Assembly: GCA_965364735.1 (NCBI GenBank)
Contig: CBDTYW010000036.1
Span: forward strand, 1-19,519
Direction of reading: 5' to 3'
Length of the DNA stretch: 19,519 nt
Source: CBDTYW01 sp965364735
GTDB lineage: Bacteria > Actinomycetota > Nitriliruptoria > Nitriliruptorales > Nitriliruptoraceae
Positions 15,577 through 19,519 of the stretch are shown here, one piece after another (the first letter of the stretch is position 1; each line of letters opens with the position of its first letter). The notes below the pieces were generated by a model that did not search any database, was not told the DNA's origin, and saw only the letters and a program-made list of their open reading frames with translations. The position numbers and the translations under genes were made by a program.

Positions 15577-15631
15577 CCGGCGAAGTCCACCGGCCCGGTC
15601 TGACCCCGCCACCCATCGTGGTGGAGGTGTC
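15575..15631. terminator. Two hairpins between convergent genes, probable terminator
   Basis: GACCGG at 15575-15580 pairs with CCGGTC at 15595-15600, beginning within the kinase stop codon. A longer hairpin pairs 15602-15613 (GACCCCGCCACC) with 15620-15631 (GGTGGAGGTGTC), matching 10 of 12 positions around the 6-nt loop CATCGT. There is no U-tract, as is common in GC-rich actinobacteria. The position between the convergent kinase and lipoprotein genes supports a bidirectional terminator. Confidence 0.5.
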
Positions 15632-15689
15632 ACGCCCGTGGGGCGCCGACTCGCGCGCACACGGCCCGGTGCGTGGTCCAGTGCAGTGG

Positions 15690-16703
15690 TCAGCTGAACC
15701 AGACGGCCGCGTCGACGAGACCGGGGAGCGGCGGGCCGAGCCGTGCCCATGATCCGGCGGCGTCGCGCTCCCAGATTCCCGGCTCGGGGTGACGCGTCCC
15801 GTCGCAGGCGACGTCGGTCGCCGCGGCCCAGAGACCGCCGCTGGCGGTCCACGACAGCGGCACGGTCAGCCCGGCAGCGTCGTTCGGCGTGAGCAGCGAA
15901 CGTTCGCCGAGCTCGAGGTCGAGCTCGACTCCGTCAAGCCCGCACGGCGTCTCCAGGACGGCCAGCGCCTCCGAGCCGGTCATGCCGACGGTGGCCCAGC
16001 GGATGCGCAGCGGGACCTCGAAGGCGATGAAGGGTTGGTCGGCCGGCCGGTCGAAGTCCGTGAGGACGGAGATCTCGCCGTCGTCGCAGACCAGGAGCGG
16101 ATTGGCCTCGAAGTGCACGTCCACGGCCGCGCAGGCCGGGTCGATGTCGATGGGGTCGAAGTCGCCGACGCGGTACAGGAGGTTGGACTCTGGGCCGGAG
16201 ACCGTCACGAGGTTGTGGACGACGCCGACGACGACGTCATCGATCGGTGCCGCGACCGCGACCGTGCCGGACTTGGTGAACGTCAGCGTCGTGCCGTCGA
16301 TCACGAGATCGTTGCCGATCGGAGCGCCGAGATCGACCTCGCCGCCGGCGGCGACGAAGCCTGCGGACGTGACGTACACGCGGCTCCCGTCCTCCAGCAC
16401 GAGCACCGGGATCGCGAGCGCCTCCGTCAGGTCCCGGTCGAGCGTCGCGCCGGGGACGTGCCCGGACACGCCGCCGGATCGGCTCAGGAGGACGACGCGG
16501 TCGCCGAGGTCGGCCACGAACCCGCGCGACGGCAGCCGGCTGTCGAGCGTGAGCGCGACGTCGAGCGGGCCGACCGTCTCGGATGCGGTGGCGGACGGGG
16601 TGGCCGTCCCGGACGGCGTCGGCGTCGTCTCGGGACCGGCGCTGCCGCATGCGGCGAGCGCCGCCACAAGGGCGGCGCTCGTCAGTCGCGAGGTGACACG
16701 CAT
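15690..16703 (-). CDS. Secreted lipoprotein of unknown function
   Basis: 337 residues. A lipoprotein signal peptide (MRVTSRLTSAALVAALAACG) ends in the lipobox LAAC with Cys19 as the lipidated residue, so the mature protein should be anchored on the outer face of the membrane. A Thr/Pro/Ser-rich linker (about 25-44) follows, then a beta-rich domain with repeated short strands such as VLVLEDGSRVYVTSAGFV, suggesting a propeller or beta-sandwich. Only four cysteines remain after the anchor (191, 206, 254, 300), which could form two disulfides. I do not recognise the domain. The ATG lies 3 nt after the fatty acid-CoA ligase stop, so the two share a transcript. A functional link to lipid metabolism is possible but not shown. 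An alternative is a generic actinobacterial cell-envelope protein. Confidence 0.85.
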   Translation of the reverse strand: MRVTSRLTSAALVAALAACGSAGPETTPTPSGTATPSATASETVGPLDVALTLDSRLPSRGFVADLGDRVVLLSRSGGVSGHVPGATLDRDLTEALAIPVLVLEDGSRVYVTSAGFVAAGGEVDLGAPIGNDLVIDGTTLTFTKSGTVAVAAPIDDVVVGVVHNLVTVSGPESNLLYRVGDFDPIDIDPACAAVDVHFEANPLLVCDDGEISVLTDFDRPADQPFIAFEVPLRIRWATVGMTGSEALAVLETPCGLDGVELDLELGERSLLTPNDAAGLTVPLSWTASGGLWAAATDVACDGTRHPEPGIWERDAAGSWARLGPPLPGLVDAAVWFS

Positions 16704-16706
16704 CCG

Positions 16707-18485
16707 TCAGCTGCCGTAGATGGAGCTGATGACGTCGGCGTACTTCTCGTGGATGACGTTGCGACGCAGCTTCATCGTCGGGGTCAGCTCCTCGGTCTCC
16801 GGCGTCCACTCGTTGCCGAGAACGCGGTACTCGCGCACCTGCTCGACCCGGGCGAGGTTGGCGTTGCCCTCGTCGACCGCGCGCTTGACCTCCGCGAGAA
16901 CCGTCTCGTCCTTGGCCAGCTCCTCCATGGACTTGCCGGTGACGCCCTTGGCCTCGGCCCACGCGGGCGTGGTCTCGGAGTCGAGCACGACCAGAGCGCC
17001 GATGAAGGGCTGGCGGTCACCGAGGGCGCAGATCTGGCCGACGATCACGGAGCGCTGCTTGATCTCCTCCTCGATGGCGTTGGGGGAGAGGTTCTTCCCG
17101 CCGGCCGTGATGATGAGCTCCTTCTTGCGTCCCACGATCGAGAGGTAGCCGTTCTCGATCCTGCCGAGGTCGCCGGTGTGCATCCAGCCGTCGACGATCG
17201 TCTCGGCGGTGGCCTCCGCGCGGTTGAGGTAGCCGGGGGTGATGTGCGGGCCCTTGGAGAGGACCTCGCCGTCGTCCGCGATCTTCATCTCGGTGCCGGG
17301 AACGACCTCGCCGACGCTGCCGAACTTCACGCGGCCGGGGCGGTTGAACGAGATCACACCTGAGGTCTCGGTCATGCCGTAGACCTCGAGGATCTCGATG
17401 CCGATGGCCCCGAAGAACTCCAGCAGCTCACGGTTGATCGGCGCGGCACCGGTGACGGGGTAGATGCACTCGTCGAGCCCGAGCAGCGCGCGGATCTTCG
17501 AGAAGACCAGCTTGTCCGCGATGGCGTGCTTGCCCTTGAGGATCAGGCCCGGCTCGTCGCCGGCCTGCGTCTTCGCGACGACCTGGCGGCCGACCGAGAA
17601 GGCTGCTGCGGCGATCTTCTTCTTCTTGGCGTCGGTCTCCGCGTCCATCGCAGCCTGCAGCCGTGCGCCCATCTTCTCCCAGACGCGGGGGACGCCGAGG
17701 AAGGCGTGGGGCTTGGCGGCGTTCATGCCCTCGAGCATGAGGTCGATCGACGGGACCATCCAGGTCTCGCCGGCGCACTGCATCGAGCGATAGTGCGTGA
17801 AGTCGCGCTCGGCGATGTGGGCGAGCGGCAGGTAGCTGATCGCGCGCATGCCGGTCTCGATCGGCAGGACCGAGTCGACGAGCGTCATCGTCCCGACGAT
17901 GTTGGAGTGCGTCAGCTGGACGCCCTTGGGCGGTCCGGTCGTGCCCGACGTGTAGATGATGGTCGCGAGCATGTCCGGGGTGATCTTCTTCCAGCCGGCA
18001 TCGAAGGCGTCGCGGTGCTCGGCGAGCGCGGCCTTGCCGGTCTCGCGGAACGCGTCCCAGCCGTCGGCGCCGTCCTTGCCGATGACGATGACCCGGTCCA
18101 GGCCCTCGGTGCGCTCGGCGATCTCGGCCCACTTGTCCTCGAACTCGGCTCCGACGATGGCGATCTTCGCGCCGGAGTCGCCGGAGACGTAGGAGCACTG
18201 CTCGACCGTGAAGGTGTTGTAGACCGAGACGGGGCAGGCGCCGACGAGCACCGCGCCGACGTCGGCGATGACATGCTCGGAGACGTTGCCGAGCTGGATG
18301 GCCACCCGGTCACCCGGCATGACCCCGGCCGTGCGCAGGGCCATCCCGATCTCGGACGCGGCGTTGCGGTACTCGCCCCAGGTGATGGTGGACCACGCGC
18401 CCGGGCCGTCGTAGTCGTGCAGCGCTGGCCTGCTCGTGTGGTCGTTCGCGGACGACATGAAGAGTTCAGCGACGGTGGCCGACAT
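16707..18485 (-). CDS. Long-chain fatty acid-CoA ligase (AMP-forming), FadD type
   Basis: 592 residues, normal for long-chain acyl-CoA synthetases of the ANL superfamily. The enzyme makes an acyl-adenylate from fatty acid and ATP and then transfers the acyl group to CoA. Motifs are the AMP-binding P-loop YTSGTTGPPKG (178-188), the adenine-site YGMTET (369-374), HTGD (436-439) with the following GYLSIVGRKKELI hinge region, and the C-terminal catalytic lysine Lys572 in LTPTMKLRRN. Sequence style and length fit the FadD15-like actinobacterial group. No membrane helix is present, so it is cytosolic or peripheral. The ATG at 18485 has GGGAG 5 nt upstream, which may be paired in a hairpin (see 18491-18524). 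A lipoprotein gene follows after 3 nt. The substrate chain length cannot be told from the sequence. Confidence 0.96.
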   Translation of the reverse strand: MSATVAELFMSSANDHTSRPALHDYDGPGAWSTITWGEYRNAASEIGMALRTAGVMPGDRVAIQLGNVSEHVIADVGAVLVGACPVSVYNTFTVEQCSYVSGDSGAKIAIVGAEFEDKWAEIAERTEGLDRVIVIGKDGADGWDAFRETGKAALAEHRDAFDAGWKKITPDMLATIIYTSGTTGPPKGVQLTHSNIVGTMTLVDSVLPIETGMRAISYLPLAHIAERDFTHYRSMQCAGETWMVPSIDLMLEGMNAAKPHAFLGVPRVWEKMGARLQAAMDAETDAKKKKIAAAAFSVGRQVVAKTQAGDEPGLILKGKHAIADKLVFSKIRALLGLDECIYPVTGAAPINRELLEFFGAIGIEILEVYGMTETSGVISFNRPGRVKFGSVGEVVPGTEMKIADDGEVLSKGPHITPGYLNRAEATAETIVDGWMHTGDLGRIENGYLSIVGRKKELIITAGGKNLSPNAIEEEIKQRSVIVGQICALGDRQPFIGALVVLDSETTPAWAEAKGVTGKSMEELAKDETVLAEVKRAVDEGNANLARVEQVREYRVLGNEWTPETEELTPTMKLRRNVIHEKYADVISSIYGS

Positions 18486-18490
18486 GGTTG

Positions 18491-18524
18491 CTCCCGAGGT
18501 GCGGCTTGGCGTGTGCCGCGGGAG
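18491..18524 (-). promoter_or_regulatory. Possible hairpin hiding the ribosome binding site of the ligase gene
   Basis: In the minus-strand transcript CTCCC (18524-18520) can pair with the Shine-Dalgarno GGGAG (18495-18491), and the inner GCGGC/GCCGC arms (18519-18515 with 18505-18501) extend the stem across a 5-nt bulge. It lies in the 51-nt gap before the ligase start. Stems are only 5 bp each and no co-factor site is evident, so regulation is speculative. Confidence 0.25.
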
Positions 18525-18536
18525 GCTAGCGGCTGC

Positions 18537-19223
18537 TCAGTACTCGAAGCCCTTGCGTGGAACGCGCTGCAACGATGACTCAAGGGCGACCAGATCCTCG
18601 ACGAGGCGTTCCACCCGCGGGGTCATCTCGCCGCCGACGGTGAGGTCCAGCGCGTGCGTCGCGACCTCGACCATGGCCAAGGAGCCTTCGCTGAGGCGGG
18701 CACGTGCCTCGTTGACGGCGTCCTCGAGCTTCGCGATCGCAGCGCGGCTGGACCGGACGGCCGTGGACTCGTGGTCGTTGCGGGCAAACCTGCGACGCGA
18801 CGGCACGAGCTTGCGGAGCTCGTCGGCGCGCAGGCTCAGCGCGTTGCCGGCGCCCGCAGCCTCGGCGCATGCATCGAGCCCGGCCACGACCCGTGGCTCC
18901 AGCGACAGCAGCTCGTCGAGCAGCGGCCCGTCGGGCAGCGACTCGATGGTGCCGATCAGGTGGCGGTAGGCGTTGCGTGAACGCTGGACGTAGACCCGCC
19001 ACGGGAAGGGCAGCCCGATCCGACGGTGGCGCTTCAGCACCTCGCGACGGGCGCGGCGACGCTCCCGCGACGAGATCCGCTGGTCCAGGGCGCGCTTGCG
19101 GCGACCGATCCCGTCGATGAGCGGCGCGGCGACCTCGTTGGCCTTGTCGACCGCGGCGGTGCGAACTGGCTCGGTCAGACGACGGATGAAGCCATCATCG
19201 CCGTCGACGTCCTTGCCCATCAT
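18537..19223 (-). CDS. Uncharacterised basic helical protein (228 aa)
   Basis: 228 residues, mostly charged helices with no membrane segment or signal peptide. The N-terminal part (residues about 40-70) is very rich in arginine and lysine (RRKRALDQRISSRERRRARR), and the remainder alternates acidic and basic helices ending RVPRKGFEY. GLPFPWRVYVQRSRNAYRHL near residues 70-90 is the most distinctive stretch. I do not recognise the family; a DNA- or RNA-binding or cytoskeleton-like helical protein is possible but unsupported. The start is ATGATG at 19223; either ATG could be used, and GAGGA lies about 11 nt upstream of the first. The gene ends 51 nt before the ligase start and is probably transcribed with it. 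Confidence 0.78.
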   Translation of the reverse strand: MMGKDVDGDDGFIRRLTEPVRTAAVDKANEVAAPLIDGIGRRKRALDQRISSRERRRARREVLKRHRRIGLPFPWRVYVQRSRNAYRHLIGTIESLPDGPLLDELLSLEPRVVAGLDACAEAAGAGNALSLRADELRKLVPSRRRFARNDHESTAVRSSRAAIAKLEDAVNEARARLSEGSLAMVEVATHALDLTVGGEMTPRVERLVEDLVALESSLQRVPRKGFEY

Positions 19224-19274
19224 CGTTGCCGTCGTCCTCGGGGAGTCCCATCATGCCGTGTGGCCCGGGTGGAG

Positions 19275-19519
19275 TCACGGCCGGATGCGGGCGTAGCGCG
19301 TGCGTTCCTGGCGTTGCCGTTGCTGTTGCTGATGTGCAGCCGACATCGCGCCGAGCATCATCACCCCGGCGATGAGCGTCACGACCGGGCTCGGCGACGA
19401 GCGCCTCCTGCTCGACAGGAGCGGCTGGTTCATCTCGTCGGGCTCGTCGCGGCCGATGTCGTTGCGCGCCACGGCGCGCTGGATCTCGTCCGGCGCGATC
19501 GCGACGGCCGGAGCCTGCG
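19275..19519 (-). CDS. Small single-pass membrane protein, 5' end beyond window
   Basis: The frame ends with TGA at 19275 and remains open to the right window edge, giving 80 visible residues. The visible part has an acidic/amide helix (APDEIQRAVARNDIGRDEPD), a basic patch (SSRRRSS), one membrane helix (VVTLIAGVMMLGAMSAAH) and a Gln/Arg-rich tail (QQQQRQRQERTRYARIRP). GTG at 19472 could start a 65-residue form, but it has no Shine-Dalgarno sequence and the upstream codons look equally protein-like, so I treat the gene as 5'-partial. The topology is probably cytoplasmic N-terminus by the positive-inside rule, though the tail is also basic. The function is unknown. It lies 51 nt before the 228-residue gene on the same strand. 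Confidence 0.6.
   Translation of the reverse strand, partial: QAPAVAIAPDEIQRAVARNDIGRDEPDEMNQPLLSSRRRSSPSPVVTLIAGVMMLGAMSAAHQQQQRQRQERTRYARIRP

Overview
The window is GC-rich throughout and almost fully coding. It has short intergenic gaps, frequent GTG starts and many 1-4 nt stop/start overlaps. Together with a SCO6745-family protein and an actinobacterial-type FadD ligase this points to a chromosomal segment of an actinobacterium, possibly a deep-branching lineage. The taxon cannot be fixed from the sequence alone. I see no rRNA, tRNA, CRISPR array, insertion sequence or phage gene.

Region 1 (1-4013, minus strand, read right to left) is a compact six-gene run. It holds two YbjQ-family proteins (one with an added N-terminal membrane helix), two unrecognised helical proteins (76 and 262 residues), a cytochrome P450 and a SCO6745-family protein that runs off the left edge. 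Spacings are 4 nt, a 4-nt overlap, a 1-nt overlap, 11 nt and 16 nt, so the six are probably co-transcribed.

Region 2 (4063-13664, minus) begins with the signature genes of the predicted ATP-grasp/transglutaminase peptide-modification system. These are a transglutaminase-DUF2126 protein, a circularly permuted ATP-grasp fused to an alpha-E domain, and a second stand-alone transglutaminase. Joined to them by further stop/start overlaps are an XPB-like DEAH helicase, an NTF2-like protein and a PHP-domain phosphoesterase of the TrpH/YciV (RNase AM) type. The idea that a nucleic-acid helicase and a nuclease-like PHP enzyme work with this system is inference from gene order.

Region 3 (13837-15576, plus) is one divergent gene, a membrane sensor histidine kinase with an extracytoplasmic solute-binding-protein (SBP_bac_3) sensor domain. 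No response regulator lies beside it. The 172-bp divergent spacer carries small inverted repeats but no convincing promoter. Hairpins after the kinase gene probably form a terminator between convergent genes.

Region 4 (15690-19519, minus) holds, in transcription order, a small membrane protein whose beginning lies beyond the right edge, a 228-residue basic helical protein of unknown role, a long-chain fatty acid-CoA ligase, and 3 nt later a secreted lipoprotein of unknown function. No stretch longer than 300 bases lacks a gene.

The most interesting parts are the ATP-grasp/double-transglutaminase cluster with its coupled helicase, and the YbjQ pair with two unknown proteins next to the P450.
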